Notes under the pieces: model-generated | Databases searched by the model: none | What the model saw: the letters and a program-made list of their open reading frames with translations, nothing else | What the model was told of the DNA's origin: nothing | Shown here: positions 7,306 to 16,503 of the stretch, piece by piece | Layout of the letters: every line of letters begins with the position of its first letter | How positions within the stretch are numbered: the stretch's first letter is position 1 | From: Cellulomonas sp. | GTDB taxonomy: Bacteria; Actinomycetota; Actinomycetes; Actinomycetales; Cellulomonadaceae | Length of the DNA: 64,000 bases | Reading direction: 5' to 3' | Assembly: GCF_017744555.1 (NCBI RefSeq) | Contig: NZ_JAGIBD010000006.1 | Coordinates: 62,001 to 126,000 of the forward strand | Made by a program: the position numbers and the translations under genes

Positions 7306-8307
7306 TCAGAGGCCGAACTGCTGGGCGACCGAGCGCAGCGCGTCCGCCGAACGGCGCAGGCCCGCGAGCTCGTCGACGGACATCGGGACCGCGAGCCGGT
7401 CTCCGACGCCCTGCGCGCCGACGATGGCGGGCACCGACAGGCACACGTCGCTGATGCCGTAGAAGTCGTCGAGCAGCGACGACACCGGAAGGATGCGGCG
7501 CTCGTCGTTGAGGATCGCCTCGATGATCCGCGACCCGGCGAGTGCGACCGCGTAGTTCGTCGCCCCCTTGCCCTCGATGATGCGGTAGGCGGACTCGACG
7601 ACCTCGCGCGCGATGTCGTCGCGCACCTGCGCGGTGAGGGGCCCGTGCTCGCCGAGCCCGTTCCACTCGAGCAGCGGGACGGAGCCGATGCTCGCGGAGC
7701 TCCACAGCGGGAGCTCGCTGTCGCCGTGCTCGCCGGCGATGTAGGCGTGCACGTTCTGCACCGCGACGCCCGTCTGCTGCGCGATGAGATACCGCAGCCG
7801 CGACGAGTCGAGCACGGTGCCCGAGCCGAACAGCTGCGTGGGCGGGAGCCCGGACAGCTTCAGTGCCGCGTAGGTGACGATGTCGACCGGGTTGGTGACC
7901 ATGACGTACACGGCGTCGGGTGCCACCTCGACGAGCGACGGCAGCACCTTGCGGACGAGCGAGATGGTCGCCTCGGCGAGGTCCATGCGCGTCTGGCCGG
8001 GCTTCTGCTTGGCTCCGGCGGTGAACATGACGACGTCCGCGTCGGCGCACACGGCGATGTCGTCGGAGCCGACGACCTCCGCCATCGGCATGAACTGGAT
8101 GCCGTGACCGAGGTCGAGGACCTCGGCGTTCACCTTCGCGCTGTTGATGTCGTACAGCGCGACGGTCCGGGCGGCCCCGCGCATGAGCGCGGCGTACGCC
8201 ATCGTCGAGCCCACCGCACCCGCACCCACGATCGCGAGCTTGGACGTGCGGCGGTGCGGCGTCGACGGCGCGAGCTGCTCGTCGTCGCTGTCGCGGCTCT
8301 CGGTCAT
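7306..8307 (-). CDS. ldh: L-lactate dehydrogenase
   Basis: A 333-residue enzyme for NADH-dependent reduction of pyruvate to L-lactate. The Rossmann motif GAGAVGS is near residue 28, substrate-binding segments include KPGQTRMDL and VTNPVDI, and the catalytic His is in GEHGDSELPLW. These features separate it from malate dehydrogenase, where the KPGQTR position differs. The 22-residue N-terminal lead is charged and disordered. GAGGAGGG precedes the ATG at 8307. The gene is monocistronic, behind a hairpin that separates it from the helicase gene upstream. Confidence 0.94.
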   Translation of the reverse strand: MTESRDSDDEQLAPSTPHRRTSKLAIVGAGAVGSTMAYAALMRGAARTVALYDINSAKVNAEVLDLGHGIQFMPMAEVVGSDDIAVCADADVVMFTAGAKQKPGQTRMDLAEATISLVRKVLPSLVEVAPDAVYVMVTNPVDIVTYAALKLSGLPPTQLFGSGTVLDSSRLRYLIAQQTGVAVQNVHAYIAGEHGDSELPLWSSASIGSVPLLEWNGLGEHGPLTAQVRDDIAREVVESAYRIIEGKGATNYAVALAGSRIIEAILNDERRILPVSSLLDDFYGISDVCLSVPAIVGAQGVGDRLAVPMSVDELAGLRRSADALRSVAQQFGL

Positions 8308-8339
8308 GCACCCTCCTCGGTTCGCACGCGCGCACCCGG

Positions 8340-8377
8340 CGGTGTCGGCGTGGCCGGCGCCCGGAGGCCCGACACCG
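8340..8377 (-). terminator. hairpin after the helicase gene, before ldh
   Basis: A perfect 9-bp stem (8340-8348 with 8369-8377) with a 20-base loop lies just after the helicase stop. It may end that transcript, or form part of the ldh leader if ldh starts at the TAGCCT hexamer at 8391-8396. Confidence 0.5.
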
Positions 8378-8383
8378 TCGAGG

Positions 8384-10489
8384 CTAGTCGGAGGCGGCCA
8401 GACGCCGCAGCGCCTGCTCGGCGACGTCGCGGTCCGTCGTGCGCCAGAAGTCCGGGAGCGACGCCGCGAGGTACTCGCCGTACCGCGCGGTCGACAGGCG
8501 CGGGTCGAGGACGGCGACGACGCCGCGGTCCTCGACGGTGCGGATGAGCCGCCCGGCGCCCTGGGCGAGCAGCAGGGCCGCATGGGTCGCGGACACCGCC
8601 ATGAAGCCGTTGCCGCCCGCGGACGCGACCGCCTCCGAGCGGGCGGACCGCACGGGGTCGTCGGGGCGCGGGAACGGGATCCGGTCGATGAGGACGAGCC
8701 GGCACGCCGGTCCGGGCACGTCGACGCCCTGCCAGAGCGAGAGCGTCCCGAACAGGCAGGTGGGCTCGTCCGCGGCGAAGCGGGAGACGAGCGTCGGCAG
8801 CTGGTCGTCGCCCTGCAGCAGCACGGGGACGTCGAGCCGGTCACGCATGGCCGCAGCCGCGGCGATCGCCGCGCGGCGGGAGGAGAACAGGCCGAGCGTC
8901 CGGCCGCCCGCGGCGGTGACGAGCGCCTCGATCTCGTCGAGCTGGGCGTCGGTCGCGGGCTCACGGCCGGGCGGCGGCAGGCGTCGGGCGACGTAGAGGA
9001 TGCCCTGGCGCGGGTAGTCGAAGGGGCTGCCCACGTCGAGCCCGACCCACGGCGTGCCCGTCGCCTCGGCCTTCTCGGGCACCGCCGCGGCGTCCCCCTC
9101 CTCGGGCGCGAGCGACCGCGGTCCGACGGGCTCGGCATCGGGCCGGACCTCCAGCCCGACCGCACGCGCCACCGGGTCGAACGAGCCGCCGAGGGCGAGG
9201 GTCGCGGACGTGAGGACCCCGGAGCGCCCGGCGAGGAGGTTCGTGCGGATGAGCCCGTTGACTGCGAGGGGTGCGGCGTGCAGCCGGGTCTGCACCGAGC
9301 CGCGCCGGTCCTCGGTGCGGGCGCACCACAGCACGGTGTGCCGGTTGTCCTCGGGGTCGGCCGCCATGCGCTCCGCGACCTCGAACAGCGCCAGCATCGC
9401 GGACGAGGCCATCTTGATGCCGCCGTCGCCGGACGCCTGCTTGGCGCCGGACGACGTGTCGGGCTTGAGGACGCTGAGCAGCGTGCGGGACGCGTCACGG
9501 ACGGCGGCGACGGCATCGCGCGCCGCGTCCGGGAGGCCCTGCGGGAACCGTCCCTCGGGGAGCTCGAGGAGAACCGCGGCGAGCGCCTGGGCGGCCGAGT
9601 CGAGGTCCGTCGTGGGCACCCCGCCGTACCGGCGTGCGAGCCGTGCGGCGTGCTCGATGCTGCCGAGCGACAGGTCGGACGTGGCCTGCGCGGTGACGCG
9701 GTCGGTGAGCTCGTGGGCCTCGTCGACGACGAGCACCTCGTGCTCGGGGAGGACGCCCGGCGAGCCGGACGCGGCGATCCCGAGCATCGCGTGGTTGGTG
9801 ACGACGACGTCCGCCTCACGGGCCGCGGCGCGAGCACGCTCCGGGAAGCACTCGTCGAGCATCGGGCACTTGGAGCCGAGGCACTCGAGCGACGTCACGG
9901 ACACCTGCCGCCACGCCCGGTCGCTGACGCCGGGCACCAGGTCGTCACGATCGCCCGTCTCGGTCTGGTCCGCCCACTCCCGCAGGCGCACCACCTGGTC
10001 GCCGAGCGACTCGCCCGCGCCCGCCTTCCCGGAACCGCCGAGGGCGGGGTGCTCGGCGGCGCCCGCGTGCTCGCCGAGGTCGAACAACGTCCCGGCGTCG
10101 TCCTCCGGGTAGCCGCCCGCCACCTTGTGCACGCAGACGTAGTTGTGCCAGCCCTTGAGGAGCGCGATCCGGGGCGGCCGCGGCAGCCTCGGCGCGAGCG
10201 CGTCGGCCACGAGCGGCAGGTCGCGCGTGATCACCTGGCGCTGCAGCGCGAGCGTCGCGGTCGAGACGACGACCTTCTCGTCGGCGACGACCGCGTGCCG
10301 CACAGCCGGTACGAGGTAGCCGAGGGACTTCCCGGTGCCGGTGCCGGCCTGCACGAGCAGGTGCTCACCGGTCTCCAGGGCGTGCGCCACGGCGACAGCC
10401 ATCTGGTGCTGGCCGTCCCGGCGGGTGCCGCCGAGGACACCGACCGCGACGTCGAGGAGGTCGTCGACGGACGGGTCGGTCGCAGGCAC
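8384..10489 (-). CDS. DinG/XPD-family ATP-dependent DNA helicase
   Basis: A 701-residue superfamily 2 helicase. Walker A is GTGTGKS (residues 49-55) and the Walker B/DEAH box is VVDEAHELT. A Cys-rich insertion between them (KGWHNYVCVHK ... CLGSKCPMLDEC) fits the four-cysteine iron-sulphur cluster of XPD/DinG helicases. The C-terminal part has the TLSLWQGVDVPG and QGAGRLIRT motifs. Likely roles are 5'-3' unwinding of R-loops or damaged forks, inferred from the family. The start is GTG 10489. TAGGCT at 10496-10501 ends six bases upstream, a leaderless arrangement. No SOS or PafBC-type element is seen upstream. Confidence 0.93.
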   Translation of the reverse strand: MPATDPSVDDLLDVAVGVLGGTRRDGQHQMAVAVAHALETGEHLLVQAGTGTGKSLGYLVPAVRHAVVADEKVVVSTATLALQRQVITRDLPLVADALAPRLPRPPRIALLKGWHNYVCVHKVAGGYPEDDAGTLFDLGEHAGAAEHPALGGSGKAGAGESLGDQVVRLREWADQTETGDRDDLVPGVSDRAWRQVSVTSLECLGSKCPMLDECFPERARAAAREADVVVTNHAMLGIAASGSPGVLPEHEVLVVDEAHELTDRVTAQATSDLSLGSIEHAARLARRYGGVPTTDLDSAAQALAAVLLELPEGRFPQGLPDAARDAVAAVRDASRTLLSVLKPDTSSGAKQASGDGGIKMASSAMLALFEVAERMAADPEDNRHTVLWCARTEDRRGSVQTRLHAAPLAVNGLIRTNLLAGRSGVLTSATLALGGSFDPVARAVGLEVRPDAEPVGPRSLAPEEGDAAAVPEKAEATGTPWVGLDVGSPFDYPRQGILYVARRLPPPGREPATDAQLDEIEALVTAAGGRTLGLFSSRRAAIAAAAAMRDRLDVPVLLQGDDQLPTLVSRFAADEPTCLFGTLSLWQGVDVPGPACRLVLIDRIPFPRPDDPVRSARSEAVASAGGNGFMAVSATHAALLLAQGAGRLIRTVEDRGVVAVLDPRLSTARYGEYLAASLPDFWRTTDRDVAEQALRRLAASD

Positions 10490-10542
10490 CGCGTCAGCCT
10501 AGTGCGCGGTGCGACGCGTCCCGACCGGCTCTCGGTCGCCTG

Positions 10543-12066
10543 TCAGGCACGCGGCTGGGCGGCCGCCTCGAGCTCGGCCGCGAGCCCCGCGTCGACCCGC
10601 GCGCGCAGCGCCGTGCCGTGCGCGACGTGCTCCTCGGACTCGATGTCGCCGTGCTCGTGGACGCGGCTGACCAGGTCGCCACGGTGGTACGGCACGACCA
10701 CGTCGACCGCGACACCGGGCCGCGGCAGCTGGTCCGCGACGAGCGCCTGGAGCTCCTCGATGCCCTCACCGGTGTGCGCCGAGACGACCACCGAGTGGAC
10801 CTCGCGGGACCGCAGCCGAGCGATGGCCTCGGCGGACGCCATGTCGGCCTTGTTCAGCACGATGATCTCGGGCACGTCCATCGCGCCGGGGATGTCGGCG
10901 AACACGTGGCGGACGGCCGCGATCTGCCCCTCGGGGTCGGGGTGCGACGCGTCGACGACGTGCAGGATCAGGTCGGCGTCGGCGACCTCCTCGAGCGTCG
11001 ACCGGAACGCCTCGACGAGCTGGTGCGGCAGGGCGCGCACGAATCCGACCGTGTCCGCGAGCGTGTACACCCGGCCGTCGGTGGTCTCGGCGCGCCGGAC
11101 CGTCGGGTCCAGCGTCGCGAACAACGCGTTCTCGACGAGCACGCCGGCGTTCGTCAGCCGGTTGAGCAGCGACGACTTGCCCGCGTTGGTGTAGCCCGCG
11201 ATCGCGACCGACGGGATCGCGTGCTTCTTGCGCGACGCCCGCTTGGTGAGGCGCGCGGGCTCCATCGCGGCGATCTCCCGACGCAGCTTCGCCATGCGGT
11301 TGCGGATCCGACGCCGGTCGAGCTCGATCTTCGTCTCACCGGGACCGCGCGACCCCATGCCCGCACCGGCGCCGCCGACCTGGCCACCGGCCTGCCGCGA
11401 CATCGACTCGCCCCACCCGCGCAGGCGCGGGAGCAGGTACTCGAGCTGGGCGAGCTCGACCTGCGCCTTGCCCTCCCGGGACTTGGCGTGCTGGGCGAAG
11501 ATGTCGAGGATCAGCGCCGTCCGGTCGACGACCTTGACCCGCACGATGTCCTCCAGCGCGCGGCGCTGGGACGGCGCGAGCTCGCCGTCGACCACGACCG
11601 TGTCGGCGCCGGCCGAGGCCACGAGCTGCGCGAGCTCGGCCGCCTTGCCCGAACCGAGGTACGTGCCGGGGTCGGGCGTGCGGCGCTTCTGCAGGAGGCC
11701 GTCGAGCACCTCGGAGCCGGCCGTCTCGGCGAGCGCGGCGAGCTCGCGCAGGGAGATCTCGGCGTCCTCCGCGGAACCCTGGCCGAACAGGCCCACGAGC
11801 ACGACCTTCTCGAGCCGCAGCTGCCGGTACTCGACCTCGGTGACGTCCTCGAGCTCGGTCGACAGGCCCGCCACGCGGCGCAGCGACGTGCGCTCCTCGA
11901 GGTCGAGCTGGTCCCCGTCGTACGACGAGTGCACCGTGGCTCCGTCGTGGACCGCCGTGCCTGCCCGGGCGAGCACGCGCGCGACGACGTCGTCGGCCAC
12001 CTCCTGCGGCGTCCGGGCCGGCACGACGGCCTCGGTCTCGCGGGTGGTGTGCTGCGGGTCGTTCAC
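10543..12066 (-). CDS. hflX: GTPase HflX
   Basis: A 507-residue ribosome-associated GTPase that rescues or splits stalled 50S/70S particles. The N-terminal HflX domain contains DPGTYLGSGKAAEL and the glycine-rich linker GGAGAGMGSRGPGETK. The G domain has GYTNAGKSSLLN (G1), DTVGF (G3), NKAD (G4) and SAHTGEG (G5). The C-terminal extension is conserved in actinobacteria. GTG 12066 is preceded by GAGAGGA. It lies upstream of the helicase gene, with 53 bases between them, in the hflX-dapF-miaA neighbourhood seen in mycobacteria. Confidence 0.96.
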   Translation of the reverse strand: MNDPQHTTRETEAVVPARTPQEVADDVVARVLARAGTAVHDGATVHSSYDGDQLDLEERTSLRRVAGLSTELEDVTEVEYRQLRLEKVVLVGLFGQGSAEDAEISLRELAALAETAGSEVLDGLLQKRRTPDPGTYLGSGKAAELAQLVASAGADTVVVDGELAPSQRRALEDIVRVKVVDRTALILDIFAQHAKSREGKAQVELAQLEYLLPRLRGWGESMSRQAGGQVGGAGAGMGSRGPGETKIELDRRRIRNRMAKLRREIAAMEPARLTKRASRKKHAIPSVAIAGYTNAGKSSLLNRLTNAGVLVENALFATLDPTVRRAETTDGRVYTLADTVGFVRALPHQLVEAFRSTLEEVADADLILHVVDASHPDPEGQIAAVRHVFADIPGAMDVPEIIVLNKADMASAEAIARLRSREVHSVVVSAHTGEGIEELQALVADQLPRPGVAVDVVVPYHRGDLVSRVHEHGDIESEEHVAHGTALRARVDAGLAAELEAAAQPRA

Positions 12067-12194
12067 GCGGTTCCTCTCGTCCAGGGGTCACTCCAGGGTC
12101 GCACGCGGGCCGCCGACGGGCGACGCATTTCGCTCCCGGCCGAGCGCGCGAGCGGGTGCGGGCACGCGCTCGGGCACCCGGTAGGGTCGGCGCC

Positions 12195-12806
12195 GTGACC
12201 GGGCACGACCACTACTTCACCGCACAGCCCGCGTCCCCCGACGAGCGGCGCGCGATCACCGTCGAGCTGGCGGGCCGGACGCTGCAGGTCGAGACCGCAG
12301 GTGGGGTCTTCTCTCCCGACCACGTCGACCTCGGTACCCAGGTGCTGCTGCGTACCGTGCCCGCTCCCCCGTCGACCGGCGACCTGCTCGACCTCGGGTG
12401 CGGCTGGGGACCGGTCGCGCTGAGCCTGGCGCTCGCCTCACCGCACGCACGGGTCTGGGCGGTCGACGTGAACGAGCGCGCGCTCGACCTCGTGCGTCGC
12501 AACGCCGAGCGCGTCGGCGCGTCGAACGTCGTGGCCGCGCTGCCCGACGACGTCCCGGACGACGTCCGGTTCGCCGCGCTCTGGTCGAACCCGCCCATCC
12601 GCGTCGGCAAGGAGGCGCTGCACGCGCTGCTGCTGCGCTGGCTGCCCCGGCGGGCGCCCGGCGGCGAGGCGCACCTCGTCGTCGGGAAGAACCTCGGCGC
12701 CGACTCGCTGCAGCGCTGGCTCGCGGAGCAGCTCGGGCCGACGTCGAGCGTGGACCGGACCGCGAGCGCGAAGGGGTTCCGCGTCCTGACGGTCCGGGAC
12801 CGCTGA
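12195..12806 (+). CDS. RsmC-like class I methyltransferase
   Basis: A 203-residue SAM-dependent methyltransferase. DLGCGWGPVAL is motif I and SNPPIRVG is the NPPY-type catalytic motif of N-methyltransferases. The opening HYFTAQPASPDERR and FSPDHVDLGTQVLL match the C-terminal catalytic half of RsmC, which methylates G1207 of 16S rRNA. Only that half is present, as in most actinobacterial members. The GTG start follows TAGGGT (12182-12187) by seven bases, so the transcript is probably leaderless. It is divergent from hflX. Confidence 0.85.
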   Translation: MTGHDHYFTAQPASPDERRAITVELAGRTLQVETAGGVFSPDHVDLGTQVLLRTVPAPPSTGDLLDLGCGWGPVALSLALASPHARVWAVDVNERALDLVRRNAERVGASNVVAALPDDVPDDVRFAALWSNPPIRVGKEALHALLLRWLPRRAPGGEAHLVVGKNLGADSLQRWLAEQLGPTSSVDRTASAKGFRVLTVRDR

Positions 12807-12860
12807 CGACCGTCCACGGAGGACGGCGGGCGACGACTGACCATGCGCCGCCGCCGGCGA

Positions 12861-12888
12861 GGTCCCGGTCAGGCCGGGTCACCGGGCC
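12861..12888. terminator. possible hairpin between convergent genes
   Basis: An 8-bp stem with one bulged base (12861-12869 with 12881-12888) lies between the convergent methyltransferase and thioredoxin-like genes. Confidence 0.4.
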
Positions 12889-12893
12889 GTGCG

Positions 12894-13208
12894 TCAGCCG
12901 CCGGCGACTGCGATCGCCGCGCGGACCTGCGCGAGGGTCGGGGTGCCCGTCGCCCGGCGCCGCACGGCACCCGTGGCGTCGAGGACGAGGACCGTGGGCG
13001 TGCTGTCGATGCCGAGCCGCTCCCCCAGCTCCAGGTGCCGTGCGACGTCGAGGTCCACGAACGCGACGTCCTGCGTGGTCGCGACAGCCCGTTCGACGAC
13101 GAGCCGGGTGGCCCGGCACGGTGCGCAGAACGCGCTGGAGAACTCGACGACGGTCGCCCGGGCGCCGAGGGGCGCACCGAGGTCCGCCGCGGTGAGCTCC
13201 ACCGACAT
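12894..13208 (-). CDS. thioredoxin-like protein
   Basis: A 104-residue protein with the thioredoxin fold. The active site is Cys28-Ala-Pro-Cys31 (SSAFCAPCRATR) and the cis-proline loop is DSTPTVLVLD. The CAPC pair differs from the CGPC of classical thioredoxin, which usually shifts redox potential. No signal peptide, so it is cytoplasmic. Its ATG shares one base with the dapF stop (TGATG), so translation is likely coupled to dapF. It is the last gene of the miaA-dapF run. The electron partner is unknown. Confidence 0.88.
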   Translation of the reverse strand: MSVELTAADLGAPLGARATVVEFSSAFCAPCRATRLVVERAVATTQDVAFVDLDVARHLELGERLGIDSTPTVLVLDATGAVRRRATGTPTLAQVRAAIAVAGG

Positions 13209-14206
13209 CAACGCCCGGCGGCGAGGGCCGTCAGGTCGACGGTCGCGTCGGCGACGAGGACGGCGGGACCGGCCAGCTCGACGTGCCCGTCGGGCAGCGC
13301 GGTGACGCGCACGGTGCCGCCGGGGACGTCGACGAGCCACTGGTCGGGCGCGCCCTGTCCCGCCCAGGTCCGGACGGCGAGCGCGGCCGCGCACGCACCC
13401 GTGCCGCACGAGCGGGTCTCGCCGACCCCCCGCTCGTGCACGCGCATCCGGACGCGGCCCACGACCGTGCCCTCGGGGGTGCGCTCCTCACCGAGCGGCA
13501 CGACCAGCTCGACGTTCGTGCCGACGGGAGGGGTCGGGGTGACCACCGGGGCCCTGGTGAGGTCGGCGGCGGCCAGCTCGGCCTCGTCAGGCAGCGCCAG
13601 GACGGTGTGCGGGTTGCCGACGTCGATGCTGAGGGCCGCGCGCGCGACGGAGAGGCCCGCGACCTCGACGTCCGCGTCCGCGCCCGCCTCGACCGCGGCG
13701 GCGCCGCCGGGGACGGACCAGCGGCCCATGTCGACCGCGTACCAGACGTCGTCCGGGACCCCGGCGGGCACCGGCACCCGGCGGACCCGACGGACGCCGG
13801 CACGCGTGCCCAGCGCGAGCTCGCCGTCGGCGGCGTCCCACAGACCGAGGCGCTCCAGGTAGGCCGCGAACACCCGGACGCCGTTGCCGCACATTTCGGC
13901 GACCGAGCCGTCGGCGTTGCGGTAGTCCATGAACCAGGTGGCGGCGGGCTCCTCGGCGAGCACGGCGGCGCCCTCGGGGAGCCGCTCGCTCGCGACGATG
14001 CGGATCACGCCGTCACCGCCCAGGCCCGCGCGACGGTCCGCGAGCTCGCGCACCAGCGCGGCGCCGAGGTCGACGGCGCCGGCGCGGTCGTCGAGCAGCA
14101 CGAAGTCGTTCTGCGTCCCGTGCCCCTTGGTGACCTGCAGCGTCGCCGAGGCGTGCACGGGCACCGGTGCGGCGTCCGTCGAGGTCGGTGCGACGGCAGA
14201 GGTCAT
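13208..14206 (-). CDS. dapF: diaminopimelate epimerase
   Basis: A 332-residue enzyme converting LL- to meso-diaminopimelate for peptidoglycan and lysine. It carries both catalytic cysteines in their motifs, EMCGNGVR and RSCGTGACA, plus GHGTQNDF and GNPH. It is longer than the ~275-residue E. coli enzyme because of an Ala/Thr-rich N terminus and an insertion near residues 165-180. The ATG overlaps the miaA stop by four bases (ATGA). TAGTCT at 14213-14218 also ends six bases upstream, so it could start as a leaderless message as well. dapA and dapB are elsewhere in the window. Confidence 0.96.
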   Translation of the reverse strand: MTSAVAPTSTDAAPVPVHASATLQVTKGHGTQNDFVLLDDRAGAVDLGAALVRELADRRAGLGGDGVIRIVASERLPEGAAVLAEEPAATWFMDYRNADGSVAEMCGNGVRVFAAYLERLGLWDAADGELALGTRAGVRRVRRVPVPAGVPDDVWYAVDMGRWSVPGGAAAVEAGADADVEVAGLSVARAALSIDVGNPHTVLALPDEAELAAADLTRAPVVTPTPPVGTNVELVVPLGEERTPEGTVVGRVRMRVHERGVGETRSCGTGACAAALAVRTWAGQGAPDQWLVDVPGGTVRVTALPDGHVELAGPAVLVADATVDLTALAAGR

Positions 14207-15159
14207 GAGCCCAGACTACGTCGCGGTGCCGGGTCGTCCGTCGCGAGCCCGAGCCGGCCCGCGTCCGCCAGCGACACGAGTCCGAGGGCGCGTTCGACGA
14301 GGTCCGGGTCCTGCGCGTCGAGCCAGTGCACGCGCGGGTCGCGGCCGAACCAGCCCATCTGCTTGCGGGCGAGCCGGCGCGTGCCGGCCGTGATCGCCGC
14401 CCGGGTGTCGTCGGGGCTTGCCTCGCCGCGCAACATCGTGAGCACCTCGGCGTAGCCGACGGCACGGGACGCCGTGCGGCCCAGGCCCGCGGCCGCGAGC
14501 CGCTCGACCTCGTCGACGAGCCCCCGGCTCCACATCCGTCCGACCCGGCCCGCGACGCGTTCGTCGAGCACGGGCCGGTCGCAGTCGAGCCCGATCTGCA
14601 CCGCGGGCACCTCGTAGACGTGCTGCGGCAGCGACGCCGAGTAGGGGCGGCCCGTGAGCTCGATGACCTCCAGCGCGCGCACGATGCGGCGGGCGTTGCG
14701 TGGGCCGATCCCCTCGGCCGCGACCGGGTCGACCGCCGCGAGCTCGGCGTGCAGCGCGCGCGACCCCTCGGCCTCGACGCGCTCCTCGAGCCGCGCGCGG
14801 ACGTCCGGGTCGGTGCCGGGGAACTCCATGTGGTCGAGCAGCGAGCGGACGTACAGGCCGGACCCGCCGACAGCGACCGCGCGTCGGCCGCGGGCGTCGA
14901 TGTCGCGGAGCGCGGCGCGGGCCCGCGCCTGGTAGTCCGCGACGGTCGCGTCCTCGTGCGGGTCGAGCACGTCGAGCAGGTGGTGCGGGACGCCCTCCCG
15001 CTCGTCGGGCGTGAGCTTGGCCGTGCCGATGTCCATGCCGCGGTACAGCTGCATCGCGTCCGTGTTGACGACCTCGCCGTCCAGCGCGTGCGCGAGGGCC
15101 AGCCCGAGGTCCGACTTGCCGGTCGCCGTCGGGCCGACGACCGCCACCACGAGCGTCAC
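14203..15159 (-). CDS. miaA: tRNA dimethylallyltransferase MiaA
   Basis: A 318-residue enzyme adding the dimethylallyl group to A37 of tRNAs reading UNN codons. It has the P-loop GPTATGKS, the DAMQLYRGMDIGTAK motif and GGSGLYVRSLLD. MiaB, which acts next on the same base, is encoded at 17.8-19.4 kb. GTG 15159 is the first start after the YbjN gene stop, with four bases between. The open frame continues through that gene but only in the wrong frame for it. Likely co-translated with the YbjN gene and dapF. Confidence 0.95.
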   Translation of the reverse strand: MTLVVAVVGPTATGKSDLGLALAHALDGEVVNTDAMQLYRGMDIGTAKLTPDEREGVPHHLLDVLDPHEDATVADYQARARAALRDIDARGRRAVAVGGSGLYVRSLLDHMEFPGTDPDVRARLEERVEAEGSRALHAELAAVDPVAAEGIGPRNARRIVRALEVIELTGRPYSASLPQHVYEVPAVQIGLDCDRPVLDERVAGRVGRMWSRGLVDEVERLAAAGLGRTASRAVGYAEVLTMLRGEASPDDTRAAITAGTRRLARKQMGWFGRDPRVHWLDAQDPDLVERALGLVSLADAGRLGLATDDPAPRRSLGS

Positions 15160-15163
15160 GGCG

Positions 15164-15604
15164 TCACTCGTCGGCGGGGTACTGCTCGTCGAGCGCCTGG
15201 AAGAACCCGAGCGACGCACCGAGGCCGCACCGGATGTGCAGGTCGAGCTGCGCGTCCGTGACGCCGTGCGTGTAGTCGACGCTGTGCTCGGTGTACACGC
15301 GCACGATGTCGTCCTCGACGCGGACGTAGATCTTCGGCCAGATGACGTTGTCCGCCCAGCCGTTCGCCGCGAACAGGACCGCGCCGAACTCGCTGCGCGG
15401 CAGCTCACGGGCCCAGCGGCCGCGGATCTGGAGCACCTCGCCGTCGTTGCCGAGCGAGAAGAAGCGGAACAGGTGCGCGTCCCACTGGCCGATGAGGTTG
15501 CCCTCGTCGTCCACGTGGTACGCGTCGCCGTGCTCGTCGAGCCGCGCTCCCACCCGGCTCATCACGAAGGGGCGGATCTCGTGCTCGGTGGCGTCGGTGG
15601 ACAT
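15164..15604 (-). CDS. YbjN domain-containing protein (copy 1)
   Basis: A 146-residue protein of the YbjN fold, which resembles type III secretion chaperones. Motifs shared with the two copies on the other strand are a YHVDDEGNLIGQW strand, EVLQIRGRW, a WNxxxIWPKIYVR segment (here GWADNVIWPKIYVR) and a final hydrophobic helix ending in DEQYP. It probably binds a partner protein or acts as a regulator; no enzymatic residues are seen. It lies 43 bases after the extradiol-dioxygenase-like gene and four bases before miaA. The ribosome site upstream of the ATG is weak. Confidence 0.85.
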   Translation of the reverse strand: MSTDATEHEIRPFVMSRVGARLDEHGDAYHVDDEGNLIGQWDAHLFRFFSLGNDGEVLQIRGRWARELPRSEFGAVLFAANGWADNVIWPKIYVRVEDDIVRVYTEHSVDYTHGVTDAQLDLHIRCGLGASLGFFQALDEQYPADE

Positions 15605-15647
15605 CGGGACCTCGTCGCTGGGGATCGTCTCGGGGGGCACCGAGAGG

Positions 15648-16418
15648 TTACCCGCCGCTCGCCGGGCCACCGGCCACGGACCACAGGGCCACGGCGTGCT
15701 GCGCGCCCGACGGGGTGCCGGCCGCGAGCAGCGTCGCCCGGACGTCCGCGTCGCCGACCGCGCCGAGCAGCACCTGCCACGGCGCCCGGCCGGTGACCGC
15801 GAGCTCCCCGGCCATCGCCGGGTCGATCGCTGCGAGGTCTGCCCGCGCGTGCGGTCCCCCGTCGGCGAGAGCGGCGAGCACGTGCTCGTCGAACGCCGGG
15901 GCCCGCGGGTCGTCGGCGAGCGGTGCGTCGGGCCCGTGCCGGCCGCTGCCCGACCCGACGACGACGAGCGAGACGTCGTCGTGCGCGACGAGAGCGCGAC
16001 CACGAGCGGCGAGGTCGTCGGCGTCGGCGACCTCGAGCACCCGCAGCGGACCGCCCCAGCCTGCGCGGGCCAGCAGGTGCAGCGCGACGGCGGCCGGGAC
16101 GCCGAGGCTCGGAGCGCCGTCCGCCGAATCACCGGGGCGCGGCGAGCCGTCGGGCGGCCCGCCGAGCGTGCGCTCCGGCACCGGCCAGCCGAGCATCGCG
16201 TCGGGGACGCCCGCGGCACCGAGCGAGCCGCGGACCGTCCCGGTGATCTCGGCGACCGCACGGCCGGGCGCGACGACGACGACCGTGCCCGCCCCGGCGA
16301 CCGCTGCGGCGACCGCCCGGAGCGCCGCCTCCCGCAGGTCGGCGACCGGGTCGGCTGTCCCAGCGGCGCCGGGCACGAGCAGGGCGGTGTCGGGCACGAG
16401 GGCCGCGGCGACGAGCAT
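15648..16418 (-). CDS. class III extradiol dioxygenase (LigB)-like protein
   Basis: A 256-residue Ala/Gly-rich protein starting MLVAAALVPDTALLVPG. It resembles the LigB-like proteins found next to miaA in actinobacteria (Rv2728c in M. tuberculosis). The LigB fold is also used by Memo-type proteins. The metal-binding His residues expected of a true dioxygenase are not clear here, so enzymatic activity is doubtful. The ATG follows TACGGT (16425-16430) by six bases, so the transcript is likely leaderless. It heads the chain YbjN / miaA / dapF / thioredoxin. Confidence 0.7.
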   Translation of the reverse strand: MLVAAALVPDTALLVPGAAGTADPVADLREAALRAVAAAVAGAGTVVVVAPGRAVAEITGTVRGSLGAAGVPDAMLGWPVPERTLGGPPDGSPRPGDSADGAPSLGVPAAVALHLLARAGWGGPLRVLEVADADDLAARGRALVAHDDVSLVVVGSGSGRHGPDAPLADDPRAPAFDEHVLAALADGGPHARADLAAIDPAMAGELAVTGRAPWQVLLGAVGDADVRATLLAAGTPSGAQHAVALWSVAGGPASGG

Positions 16419-16503
16419 GAGCCGACCGTAGCGGGCACCCCGGGCGGGCCCGGTCAGGCGACGCCGGGACCCGGGCGTGGGCGCCCCCCGGTAGTGTCGG
16501 CCC

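Noticed and set aside
8144..11194. A 1016-codon open frame on the plus strand
   Set aside because: It runs antisense to ldh, the helicase and hflX, all clear family members. The translation is Arg/Gly/Val-rich low complexity with no domain, as expected for a mirror frame in GC-rich DNA.
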